Assembly: GCA_002286855.1 (NCBI GenBank)
Contig: NRSV01000016.1
Location: 254,008-318,007, forward strand
Direction: 5' to 3'
Length of the DNA: 64,000 bases
Origin: Bipolaris cookei
Taxonomy: Eukaryota > Ascomycota > Dothideomycetes > Pleosporales > Pleosporaceae
The first letter of the stretch is position 1. Each line of letters begins with the position of its first letter. Below, in pieces: positions 10,229-21,000 of this stretch. Under the pieces are notes generated by a model. That model was not told where the DNA came from. It did no database searches and was given only the letters and a program-made list of their open reading frames with translations. The translations under genes and the position numbers were made by a program.

Positions 10229-11443
10229 TAAAATTAAGAAAATCAGAACTCTGATAGCTAAAATTTTTGTTTTTTGTAAACTTGAAGTGCGGACTATGTT
10301 CAATGATGTATTCTGACGATTCATAATGGGAAATAGTATTGTAGTTGTGCTTCATATTTGGAAGAGATATGAATATGGAATGACCGTGGAAAAACACCAA
10401 GGGAGTGGGAGGCCTATTTGGAATCCTATTTGAGAGTTTTGTTCTTGGTTAGCGTAAATATATGATGCTAAGGGCTGGCCTTTTCTGAATGCAGGGATAT
10501 GGTTTATGCAGGTAAGCCGATATGGTTTATGTAGGTAAGCCGGAGATTGAAAGAGGCTTTTGAAGCAAACAGCAACCTAGGTTCCGGAATAGTGAAATAA
10601 TAGGCTGGCTCATGACGGTTGCGGCATGTTTGGCGCGAGTGAGGGGCGTAGCTGATACATGCTGACCAGGCTTAAGCATGTCCCATATGGTTATCGAACT
10701 ACCTACCTAGTATACACAGGTAGTAGGAGAGCTGGAAGGCACATCGTCTCCTCAGATATCTTACCAGCACCCCATTGTAATGGCTGCACATACCCTGGAG
10801 AGTCGCTCTGACCGACTGCATAGCTTGATCACTACGTCAGAAGCATACATACAGAGATACCCCACAAGAACATTACATTCGGCACGTGACATTGTCGGCT
10901 ACTTCTGAAGTTGCATTTCGCGTCGCGGAATTATTCTGACTTGCTAAAGCCGGAAATATGCTAATTTGCTGACATGTCTATGCTTTTGCAGTAATAGTCA
11001 CGGTGTCTTAAAAACGTTACAGTAAGGTAAAGCGAAGATTAACTTTGATTAAGTAGATGACATTCAGCCACGGACTAGCCCACCTGCACGTAAGACTTCA
11101 AGGATAGAGTAGTAGGTTAAGCCTAATAGAATTATTCCGGACCTAAAGTCAACCCGCGCGATCTAGATCTCGCCTAGTCTCTGAGACCAAGGTAGGATAA
11201 TAAAGGCTATTGTAACGATTCTAGATTCACCTAGTCGTTTTGCGTGACTTATGTTGTATCTAGTCCCACCTTTGTTTCTAGAATTTTGATCTGACAATAT
11301 CATCTACAGACATAATCTAGACGAACTAGGCATTGACTTCACTCTTACCGGCTGGTGTCGGACATCCTTCATCCAGTCCGCAACCTGCCTCTTTCCATTA
11401 CTCTACAACTCTACTCGGCCATCATCGCTCTTGAATTTTGAGA
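10229..11443. other. Gene-free stretch with short repeats
   Basis: AT-rich intergenic DNA with no recognisable coding. A 23-bp unit (GATATGGTTTATG-AGGTAAGCC) is repeated twice in tandem at 10496-10518 and 10519-10541 with one mismatch. The last few hundred bases are the promoter side of the UstYa-like gene. Confidence 0.5.
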
Positions 11444-12451
11444 ATGAGCTCCAATCTAGTCGCAAATAACGATAACAATGAAGCGTTTGCCAAGAAACAA
11501 AAAGCCATCTGGTGGAAATCTGATAGGCCATGGCTCACATTACTTTCCATATTTATGACATTGATCTCTGGCTCGATGATTGGTGTCACCTATGCTTTCG
11601 TTGTGCACCGCTATACATGCCGGACAGTTAACGACGGTTGGCTCGGAACATTCGAACACGGCTTCATAACTGAAGAGGTTTGTATGTTCTCGACACAAGA
11701 CAACACTCTGGGAATCTCAGCTGATATCCTTATCCAGTCCCTTCCAAGATTTTTGAAGTCTATCAAAGAAGATTCGATGGCAATGTGGCGTTCCTTGAAA
11801 ATGCTACAGAAATACTCCACCTAGATTCCCAAACCCCGCTTTATGTTGGACCACCAAGCCCCGAAATCGATCATAACTGGAAAGTGATCACCGAAGCGCG
11901 TTACTGGTCGATCTCTGAATATGAAGCCAAGCGTCTCTGGGGCGTTGGACGTGCGAAATATCGAGATCATGTCAAAGGAGGTTATACAGGAGGGTAATTT
12001 GGACGGCTTACATATAATAGTGAAAGTGCTGAGGACTTGCCAGATTTGACGTGTTTCATACTCTCCATTGCCTCGTGAGTCTTATGGTCAAATACCAAAC
12101 TATCGCTCACTAACCCTAATAACCTAGGATATGCTAAGAAAGCAACTCAGTCCAGAGTACTACCCTGAATATCATTATGGGGGCGTCGAGCATAATTGTG
12201 AGCATAACCTAATCACGTCCGATATTCCACTAATTTCAACAGCGCATTGTATTGAGCAAATCCGGCAGACACTGCAATGCACTGCTACAGGCACCATTAC
12301 GCCAGCGAGATATTCGCCGGTTCTAGACCAACTGTATGTGGATTCTGCCCAGGTGCATACTTGCAGAAAATTCGAGAATCTCTTGGAATACACGCTCAGC
12401 CGGTACAACGGTAGTCTAGCAGCCCCTCGGAGACAATGGAAATTTAAGTAG
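11444..12451 (+). CDS. UstYa-like (DUF3328) membrane-anchored protein
   Basis: Four exons: 11444-11681, 11738-11993, 12044-12074 and 12128-12451, encoding about 282 aa. Introns are 50-56 bp with good donors (GTATGT, GTAATT, GTGAGT). A single N-terminal transmembrane helix (WLTLLSIFMTLISGSMIGVT) precedes a luminal domain with the family blocks VGPPSPEIDHNW and ARYWSISEYEAKRLWG. Splicing exon 3 to 4 recreates VFHTLHCLDMLRKQL, the first HxxHC motif. The second motif reads STAHCIEQIRQTLQC, with Ser replacing the first His. Relatives such as UstYa act as oxidases or cyclases in fungal RiPP pathways. Catalytic activity here is uncertain because of that change. No precursor-peptide gene with repeated cores is visible. 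Confidence 0.85.
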
Positions 12452-13232
12452 TGGGCTAAATCAGCTGTCTGGAGCGAGTTCTTGTAGCACGAACTCTGAA
12501 AACGTTGAGATTCTGAAGCTCGGCCAAGTAAGGACATTTGTATATAGAGGATATGAAGGCTGGTCTTGAAGAGAAAGCTACTTTGATCTTGTCGGAATCC
12601 CTAAAGAGTGAACGAATACAAAACACGCATTTTGAACGCATAGTCATATCTTCACAATTCAAAATAACACTCGTCAAAGTTCTTCACATTTCATACCCAG
12701 TTTCTCTATTCCGAATCCAGCTTCAAGATTAGGTGATCCATAGGGGTCCAACAAAGTACCCATAATAGCAGGAAACCCTTGTAAGACACTAAGATACATA
12801 AATAGAATTGATTGTCCGGAAAATTGCGGAAAATTGGCCGGATACAGAGATCTGTACTAGCGGCCTACCCGCAATGAATGCCCTCTCCTGGCGCTTCCGG
12901 GTAGCTTTGCGGATGTGACGTACCCCTTGCATATCGGAATAATTCCCCGCTTCCTTAATTTTTCCTCTCTACTCATCCGTTCTATATCGTACATGTGAGG
13001 CCCAAGCATTAGCCGGTAGGCTATTAGGGTGCTGAGGTAAACTGGATGATGGCTATACTGAACATAATAATGTTTTTACTAAGTATTATACTATGGAGCA
13101 CAACGGCCAAAGGGAAGCATATATAAAGCCTTTCGCTGCACATCTTCCTAAAGCACTCACTACTTCGACAACAGAAACCAAGAAACCAAAACAACAACCG
13201 TCTTCAAACGACTATACCACCAATTCTTCAAC
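12452..13232. other. Intergenic; promoter of the small secreted protein
   Basis: No gene recognised. A TATATAAA box at 13120-13127 lies about 105 bp upstream of the ATG at 13233 and is the likely core promoter of the secreted cysteine-rich gene. Confidence 0.5.
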
Positions 13233-13632
13233 ATGAAGGTCTCTACTATTATCGCAACCATCGCTCTTATAATGCCCGCCGTCCAGGCACAATTCTGCAA
13301 TAGGAACACTCCTTTGACCTGCTGTCTCTCTGTCAAGAGTAACGGCTGTGTAAGTCAAATTCGAACGGTTTTTTTGAAAACACAATGCTTACAGAATTCG
13401 CAGATCTGCCCCGATGTGCCTGCAAACGTACGTGCTATGGCCCGCCAGACACTAAATATCTCGCTAACATGTTGAATAGTGCTGTGACGAGGATTGCGAC
13501 GGTGAAATCTCAATCGACAAGCGCGACATTGAATATGTCCACCCTGAGATGAAGGCTCTCCACAAGGAGTGGAGAAGGTACAAGCGCTCTCTTGCTGTAG
13601 GAGCCAAGGCCGCACGACCTCTGTTGGGCTAG
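13233..13632 (+). CDS. Small secreted cysteine-rich protein, effector-like
   Basis: Three exons: 13233-13349, 13395-13427 and 13480-13632, giving 100 aa. Donors are GTAAGT and GTACGT; acceptors are TTACAG and GAATAG. Residues 1-19 are a classic signal peptide (MKVSTIIATIALIMPAVQA). The mature part has eight cysteines ordered C-CC-C-C-CC-C with spacings 7, 7, 4, 6 and 3. That order matches hydrophobins, but the loops are far too short for either hydrophobin class. The C-terminal half is cysteine-free, basic, and has two possible Kex2 sites (DKR, YKR). No homologue recognised. The accessory, transposon-flanked location suits an effector candidate, which is inference. Confidence 0.8.
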
Positions 13633-13816
13633 GGGAGAGTGACAACGGAAATGGTCTTCTAACCGAGGAGTGGGGAAAACGCGCAAGACCACTGTCGCAA
13701 TCCTAAAACTACTGGTGACAGATATTGTTTAGTTGACTCCTTAGTCACTGAACTTACTTGGCGATTGGGTAGACTGTGTATTTAGAATCGTTTTGTAATA
13801 AGTCAGTCCTTACGTA

Positions 13817-15954
13817 CTGGATGTGGTCAGTGTGTGCAACAGTTCAGCCAATGCAACACCCCACCAAAATGCGTGCCCACCAAAAAACGAAGCTTTTAAC
13901 CATCACTAAAACGTTATTATCGCGAGATTTTCTGGTGGATTACTGGAATAATCGTATATTTGATATATATCTACTGATATTTGCTGGGTAACCGCACACT
14001 GCGGCCGCGCGTGGTGGTTTTGGTGGGAGGCTTGGCGGGCAGTGATGCATCACCACCACTTTCAGCCTCCACAACACGACGCCGCTTTGGTATTTTTTTA
14101 TTCTAAGTTGATGAAGCCTTTTTTGGCTGTATTCTGCTTATCGCGAGCTTTTTTTGCGGTTGTAGCAGCGCAGTCTTGTGTCTTTTGAGCGCGTGCATCA
14201 GCTAGTTGTGCAGTCCTCGCATCACGCTCCTGCTGCCTCGCCAATTTAACCATTTCGCGAGCCTCCCGAGCCTCTTGTGCCGTCTGTTTTTTATACGCAG
14301 CTGCGGCAGCTTGCTCCTCCATCTCCTGTTTTTTTAGAGTTTTTTTTTCATAGTGTTGTAGTTGTTCTGCTGCCTTGCGGACTCTGGCCTCCCTCACCGA
14401 TCGCGGGCTCCACACCACTGCAGTACTGTGATACTCTTCGTGCTGCTGTAGGTTAAGAAGCTTTCTATCAGATTTTCAGCGTTTTCGGGTAGTAATACTA
14501 CCCCGCAGTTCGTCGTTTTCATAGTGTAAAAGCTCGTTCTGGATCTGCAATGAATGGAGCGCCTGTTTGAGCTGTTTGGCTGCATCTCTTGATGTATCCG
14601 GCACAGCAGCGTCAAATAATTTTGATAGATCCCTCCAGCTATCTCCATCACCTGCCTCTCCAATTTCTGTATCTATATCGGCTCGCGGTGGTGGTGTTTT
14701 GAATCGTTTCATTACGACGTCGGGGTTGCGCGGATGGATCCCAGTGGCTTGAGAACTACTCAATATATTATTAGCTGTGAAGGCAGATTTATATGCCGCC
14801 CAAAACATGCGTAGGAAATCACTTTTCTGCATATTGAGTAACCCTTGATCGCTGTAGAGTAGATTGGTGAGCTCGGTACTGTACGCGGTTGCCAGAGGTG
14901 AGTACACGCCAACGTCAAGTGGCAGGAGGCTGTGAGTGGCGTGCGGCGGAAATAATGCGAGTAGTATTCGGTTGGCATAATAGTAATCGATGAAGGAAGG
15001 CGTGAAGTGACTGCCATACCCGTCGACGAGAAGCATCCGGTAATCGCGTTTTGCTTTCGCCTTCGTGAGCCGATCGAACACCTGCTCAACCCAAGCCAGC
15101 GCGAGGTCATTATTATTCCATCTCGATGGGCTGTTACAGCAAAAAATCTGGTGTTTTCCCACCTCTAGATCCCGCAGCCATTCATCGCGAAGACCATCTG
15201 CGCCCTCGTAGATTATCGCAAAATCTACCGAGCTCCCATCAGCGCGGATACACCCAATAATCGTGATCCAATCCCTACTCCCATTTTGGAGAGCCTTGCG
15301 TACTTTCTTTTGCTCCCAGAGCTTCTTCGAAAAGATTCTTTTTGATGGTAAGATACGGCCAAGTAAGAAGCCCTTCTCGTCCATATTGTAGATATTATGT
15401 GGCCCAACGTTATACTGATCGAGCTTGATATAGAGGAGATCAAAAAATGATTGGTAATTGGCTGGATTGTCAGCCAGATGACGGTCGCGGTCGATACCGG
15501 TGGCTTTTCTGATACATTTTGTATCGTTGTGGCGGTTCAGAAAACGAGTAACCCAGCTGTCGGAGGGCTATCATTCTGCGATAACTGCCACATAATTCTT
15601 TACTACTGATCGAGAAGATGGTAGGCCGCGGTTTGGTATTTTTTCTATATATTTTACTAGCTCAGATTCTTGTGGTGGAGTGAGTAACTTGCGTTTTTTG
15701 GCAGCTACTGTTCGTGACTGGGTTTTGTTTTGGTGCCAGCGTGCCAATGTTGTAACCTCAACACCAAACTTTTTTGCAGCTGCGCGGTACGAAAGTTGAC
15801 CTTCTGTATATTTTGAATCGATTGTCACAATCGCTTTTGCGAGAGCTGTCATGGTGGTGGAGGCATCACGTGTTAAAAATGATGGATGGATATTTTGATG
15901 GGGTAGATAGTGTGTTGCATTGGCTGAACTGTTGCACGCACTGACCACATCCAG
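13817..15954 (-). mobile_element. Pogo/Fot1-like transposon copy A, inactivated
   Basis: Complete 2138-bp element with TA at 13815-13816 and 15955-15956. Terminal inverted repeats of about 45 bp begin CTGGATGTGGTCAGTG. The minus strand encodes a broken transposase: N-terminal part about 15850-15571 (psq-type helix-turn-helix, EGQLSYRAAAKKFG), catalytic core 15384-14476 (MDEKGFLLG, LLVDGYGSH, LLPLDVG) and a basic C-terminal tail 14418-14098. Where copy F reads Glu-Trp-Gly, copy A has consecutive TGA and TAG, as expected for G-to-A (RIP-type) change. Closest relatives in the window are the 5' half of F and copy E. Confidence 0.9.
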
Positions 15955-15962
15955 TACCGGTA

Positions 15963-18056
15963 CCGAGGTGGACTGCGCAATGGGCCAACCCACCAAATAA
16001 TCCCACCACTTCAACACACGATAACTCTACTAATATAAATCCAATTGAGGCCGCGCTTGCAGCAATAGAATCGCTAAGACCAGGAGAACAACTTAGCTGT
16101 CGTCAAATAGCAAAATATTCCTGTTGTAGTCGCGTAACGCTCGCGCAGCGACACCAAGGTCTTTCAGCATTGCGAGTTACCCAGGCTCAAAACCAGCAAA
16201 CTCTCCACCCACAACAGGAGCTAGAGCTCCTACAGTATATCAAACAACTCACTAGGTGAGGCCTCCCACCTACACAAGATATGATACTGTAAGCAGTTGA
16301 GTGTGTGTGAAGTATTGTGTATTCTGATGTGTATGATGATAGGAGCAAGTTTAAATACAGCGTTATTAGTCAGTGAGTAACCACGTGACTATACATGGTA
16401 CTTCTGGGCTTACAGATACGAAATTTTGCGTCGCAGATTGCGAGGAAAGAGGTTGGAGTACACTGGGTTGATCGCTTCGTCCAGCGTCACCCAGACAAGC
16501 TTATCTTAAGATGGAAGACCGGCATCGATAATGGTCGCCACAAGGCTAATTCAGAGAGGAAGTATAGGCTCTAATTTAATCTCATACGCGAGAAGATTGA
16601 GCAACATCACGTCGAGCCTCGTCACATATATAATATGGATGAGAAAGGCTTCCTTCTTGGTATCCTAGGTAGATTAAAGAGGATCTTTGATAGACCCTTG
16701 TATGAGAAGGGAAAGACGATTAGTATTATCAAGGATGAACCGCGAGAGTGGGAAACGCTACTAGCCTGTATCTGCGCTGATGGATCTCACCTCGAGCCTG
16801 TCCTCATCTATCAGTCAGTCTCAGGATTGATACAGGACACCTGGCTGCAGGCCCTTGATCCTGATACACACCAAATTCGAGTATCCTCATTACCTTCTGG
16901 GTGAACAAACAATGAGATAGGCCTCGCATGGCTTCAGCAGGGGTTCGATCGCAGTACAAAGGCAAAGGCTCGCTCCTCCTATCGATTACTCATCCTTGAC
17001 GGCCATGGATCTCACCTTGCTATGAGTTGAGTGTTGTAATCAGAACAAGATCCTCGCAGTATATCTTCTTCACTCAACCCACACGCTACAGCCTCTTGAC
17101 GTCTGCATGTTCAAGCCTCTCTCAACAGCATACTCAAATGAGGTTTCTTCCTCCAGAGAGAGGAGCCAATGTCTCACTTCAATGAGTAAGAGGAACTTCT
17201 TACCTCTATTCCAGGCTGCTTGGCAGGCCTCCTTTGAGGAAAAAACGATCCTCAACTCCTTCAAGGCTACAGGCCTCTCGCCCTTCAACCCAGAAGTAAT
17301 CCTTCGGCGCTTCAATATATCTGATCCTACTAGTGATAGTGATTTCTTAGCTCTTAGTGCCTCTAATTGGAGGAAAACTGAACGCCTACTGCGTGAGGTG
17401 GTGAAGGATCGAGCAGACAAGCGAGCTCAAAAGCTCAGCCAAGCCTTCCACCGAATCTCGACCTCAAAAACGCTCCTTAAGCATGAGTTTGAGGGTCTAT
17501 GAGAAGCTCTAACTAATGAGAGACTATGCAGGAAGCGAGGGAAGCCTCTGCCTCTATAGGAGGCTGAGGAGTATCAGGGTGGAGCTGTATTCTTGTCTCC
17601 GAGGAAGGTGAAGGAGGCGCGCGATCGCCTGCGACTCCAGGAGGAGGAGGAGGAGCAGCTACGGCTCAAAAAAGCTGATACAATGAGGCAACGTGAGGAG
17701 TCAAGGCAGGTGAGGATGAGAGAGAAGGAGCAGAGGCGTCAGGCGAGGCTTGCAGTAAGTGTAACAAGGCAGAAGGAGAAGGAGGAAAAGGCTATTCGAA
17801 AAAAGAGGCCTATCGCGAGGCCTCAAGGGAATGAGGAGCCTTAGTGTGGCCCTGCAGGCTCACCACCTCCAACCTCGCGTCGCGGCCGCGCAATTAGAAT
17901 CCCATCTCGATTTTTATAGCTATACATATTTATCAAGGTCTATTGATCTCACCACTAAAAAATTGTTGCAACAATAACTATTTAGTGTGGCTCTACAGCT
18001 TCAAGTTGTAGGGCTGCTTTGGTATTCTTGGTGGCCCATGGCGCCGTCCACCTTGA
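15963..18056 (+). mobile_element. Pogo/Fot1-like transposon copy B, degenerate
   Basis: 2094-bp element with TA at 15961-15962 and 18057-18058. Inverted termini read CCGAGGTGGACTGCGCAATG on the left and TCAAGGTGGACGGCGCCATG on the right (reverse complement). Coding remnants: helix-turn-helix about 16055-16260, core 16635-16904 (MDEKGFLLGILG) and 17107-17502, basic tail 17593-17844. Many stops and frameshifts. A 129-bp MITE-like insert interrupts it at 16287-16415. Its left end lies 8 bp from copy A (junction TACCGGTA). Its right end lies 6 bp beyond the stop codon of the kinase-HET gene. Confidence 0.88.
16287..16415 (+). mobile_element. 129-bp MITE-like insert with splice-site-like ends (copy 1)
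   Basis: Begins CTGTAAGC and ends GCTTACAG, an 8-bp perfect inverted terminus, and is flanked by ATA on both sides (16284-16286 and 16416-16418). It interrupts the transposase frame of copy B inside the block that reads PPTREMIRNF in copy G. Copy D has no insert at the equivalent site. The second copy at 23990-24118 has the same length and closely similar sequence. Confidence 0.8.
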
Positions 18057-18062
18057 TATACA

Positions 18063-21000
18063 TTACATAATGAATACATTCTCCTCGTGAGTTAGAACGA
18101 ACTTCCCAAGTACCCAGCCAACACCAACTCTTCGATACTCTACCTTCTTGTTCTTGTTCATATCTCCGCGCACAACCATCACGTAATACTTCTTGTTGTT
18201 TTCATTGACACCGAGCTTCTCTTTGCCAATGACCGTGACCTTAAGATCATTGCCTTCAAATTTGCTGCCATTGTCCATCCGTATCTTTAAGTCACCATCC
18301 ATCAAATTTGCCGGGAGATTGAGGCTTCGAACAGCGGCTCTCAAGCTTGAAACATCTTCATCGTTCTTGAATGTTAGACTCAAGTGGTCACTCCACGTGA
18401 GAGAACCTCCCTGGGGGCTCATGTAGGCGATAGTGCCAGCCCATGCCATCCACGACCACGATGGAGCAAAACGGCCGCGGGTGGGAACTTGACTAAAGTC
18501 AATCATAACAAGAGGGTTTTCCGTACTGCGCCACCATAACAAGCCTCTTCCAAGGTTCTTCCTGAACACACCGTACGCCCCTCTGTCCCTAAGCTGTTGG
18601 CAGATCCGCGACTCCAAGCCGAGAATCGCAACTGACCGGTCTTGCGGGTATTTGAAGTTCAATGCTGAGTACTTCTCGTACAAACTTTCGTAGTAATATA
18701 TCTGACCACCCCTACTCAGTTTGGCAGCAATCTCTGGGAAATTTGGGTCTCCAAGGAATCCCACTTGCGGACTGTATTGGGTGAGTGACTAGCAGTTCAA
18801 ATTTTAGGCATATACTCACTTTTGAAGCTTTGTTAGTGTTTTGCATCGTATGCCCTGGCCGCATTCCCAATAAGTCTGCGTATTGGTAAAATATATTATC
18901 CTACGCGATAGAGCTCGCTCTTGGAAAACCCATCCCCTTGAACTCAAGTAACCGTCGAGAACATCGGCTTGAAAGAGATCCATATATTCGGAGATGAAGT
19001 ACTCCCGTTTGTCTTTCGTAGAAAGACGAGCTACTTCGCGCTTGCCGTTTACTAGTGATTCCTTGTCGTCATTTCCAGCATTGCCTCCCGATAAAACAGA
19101 ATCAGGTCGAGCTCTGAAAAGACGGCTCGAGGTTCCGACCGCACTACTAGCTGCAATAGTAAAGTAAGCCGAGCCATAAACGTTCTCCATTTTCTTTGAT
19201 TCTTGCTCAAAATCTCCGTCAGGCCCTTGCAAAATGCAAAGGGAGTCTATCCACAGATAGCGTACTCCCAAGTGCCGTGTAACTTTGATAGCGTCTTTGA
19301 AAGTATTTGGCAAATCTTTGACAGGGATGCCGTTATCTATGTGGTCTTGGATGTTTGATCTGGTTGACGTGTAATGACTGTGTTGTTTACTATCCCCCCA
19401 CTGTAATTACGTTAGCTAAAGCGTTGTTGCAAAGAGCACAGCCTGGCTCACGGGATGTGAGAAAGCAACATATCTAACAGCATGTCCCTTTGATTGATTG
19501 ATTGCTGTGGCTTTCTCGACGACGTAGACATTCGACCCAGTTATTCTGACATCTATTAACCTGGTGGGACAATGCTCAGCGACGGTGGGACGCTGGTTGC
19601 AGTTCTGATGTTGATTGCAGTCTTTCAGCCAGCTGCGCATGATCGAGATTTGGCTATGGCTTTCTGGTGTTGAAACACATGGGAGTCCAGTCCGTATGTA
19701 TTCCATTTTGGTTGCTGTTTCGATTAGTGCTTGCCCCAGGAATTCATTACTTTTGAAGACTCCAAGAGACTTACCTGATGGTTGACAGATTGAGAGATAA
19801 GGCTCCGAGCCGCCTTGCAACTTGATCGTTGAATTTGAACTCTCGAAGGAGACTTCATCATTGAGCGAAATATGCGCTCGACGTGCAGCCTTTGCGAACA
19901 AGGAACAAAGTGTGCAGGCTGTTTCATTCGCACGTTTCTCCAGATCCTCGCGCTTGCACTTGAATTCGAGCCTGAGGACTTGAAAATCCCGACTTTTGCA
20001 CTCCTGACATAAATCATCCCTAACAAATTGAAGCCCAAGACTACTGATTTCGAAATTTTTGTTAGAAAGTATGCCATTAGCAAAGTTTGTGTCTTCCGAA
20101 AGATCCCATATATCTCTCTCTTCATGGGCATAAGAGTCACGAGCTTGTCCAATGGCAGCCCTGGGGGCCTGGAGATGCCCGGCAGGAGGGGGAGTTTGTT
20201 GGTTTGGGACTATTGCTCCTTGAGGATTTAAATCTGCATCATCTGCATCATCTTCGAGTGGTGATCTGAGTTTTGTACGGTCTGCGTTGCTGAACAAATA
20301 GCCCCTCTCCTTCTCTGACTTTCTCACAATCGCCTCCATCTTTTCGCGGAGTATTGGGGCATCACACCTAGTTTTCGGGGGCTTCAAAAGCTCTTCTTCT
20401 GTGCCGGGTAAATGGACGACCAAAAGATGATCCTTGATAAGGAGCAACAAGTCTTGCAGTGCAGTGCCAGATTTGTTACTGCACTCGGGATCTTTCTCCA
20501 AGATACGAGTGATGATTTCAGCAGTATACGGATTCACCATTGCCTTTGGTTCGAATCGGCAGTCATGGTATTTAACCCAATATTTTGTTCCCGTGCCCGC
20601 ACTCTCAGATGCCTTTCTCTCAATTTCATCTTTCGTGTCTAGACCGTACAGCAGCCAGAGAATGGATTCGAGGATGATGCAGCCAATAGCCCAGATGTCA
20701 TATTTTCGGGACCTCACGATACCCACACTCAAAACAGCCTCTGGAGGTTCGTACTCTTTAGTTCCATATTTTTCCCCTGTTTGGCGTCTATGGGGGCTCA
20801 TAGTTTGGAACTGGTGCCTTTTCGCACGACCGAGGTCGCCCAGCTTGAGCTTGCCAATCCGACTATCATTGGTTTTGAATACAAGAATGTTCTCGGGTTT
20901 GATGTCCCCATGTCGCCAGTTGCTGGACTTGGGAGTTTTTGGTGCTTCTGCTTCTTCGCCTGCAGTGTTACTGATTGTGATTTGGGGTGGACGCTGGGGA

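Noticed and set aside
13233..13632. Hydrophobin
   Set aside because: The cysteine order matches, but the loops between cysteines are 3-7 residues, too short for class I or II hydrophobins.
16287..16415. Normal spliceosomal intron in transposon B
   Set aside because: Removing GTAAGC...TTACAG leaves 5 extra bases relative to the uninterrupted relative and shifts frame. The 3-bp duplication and the second copy at another site favour an inserted element.
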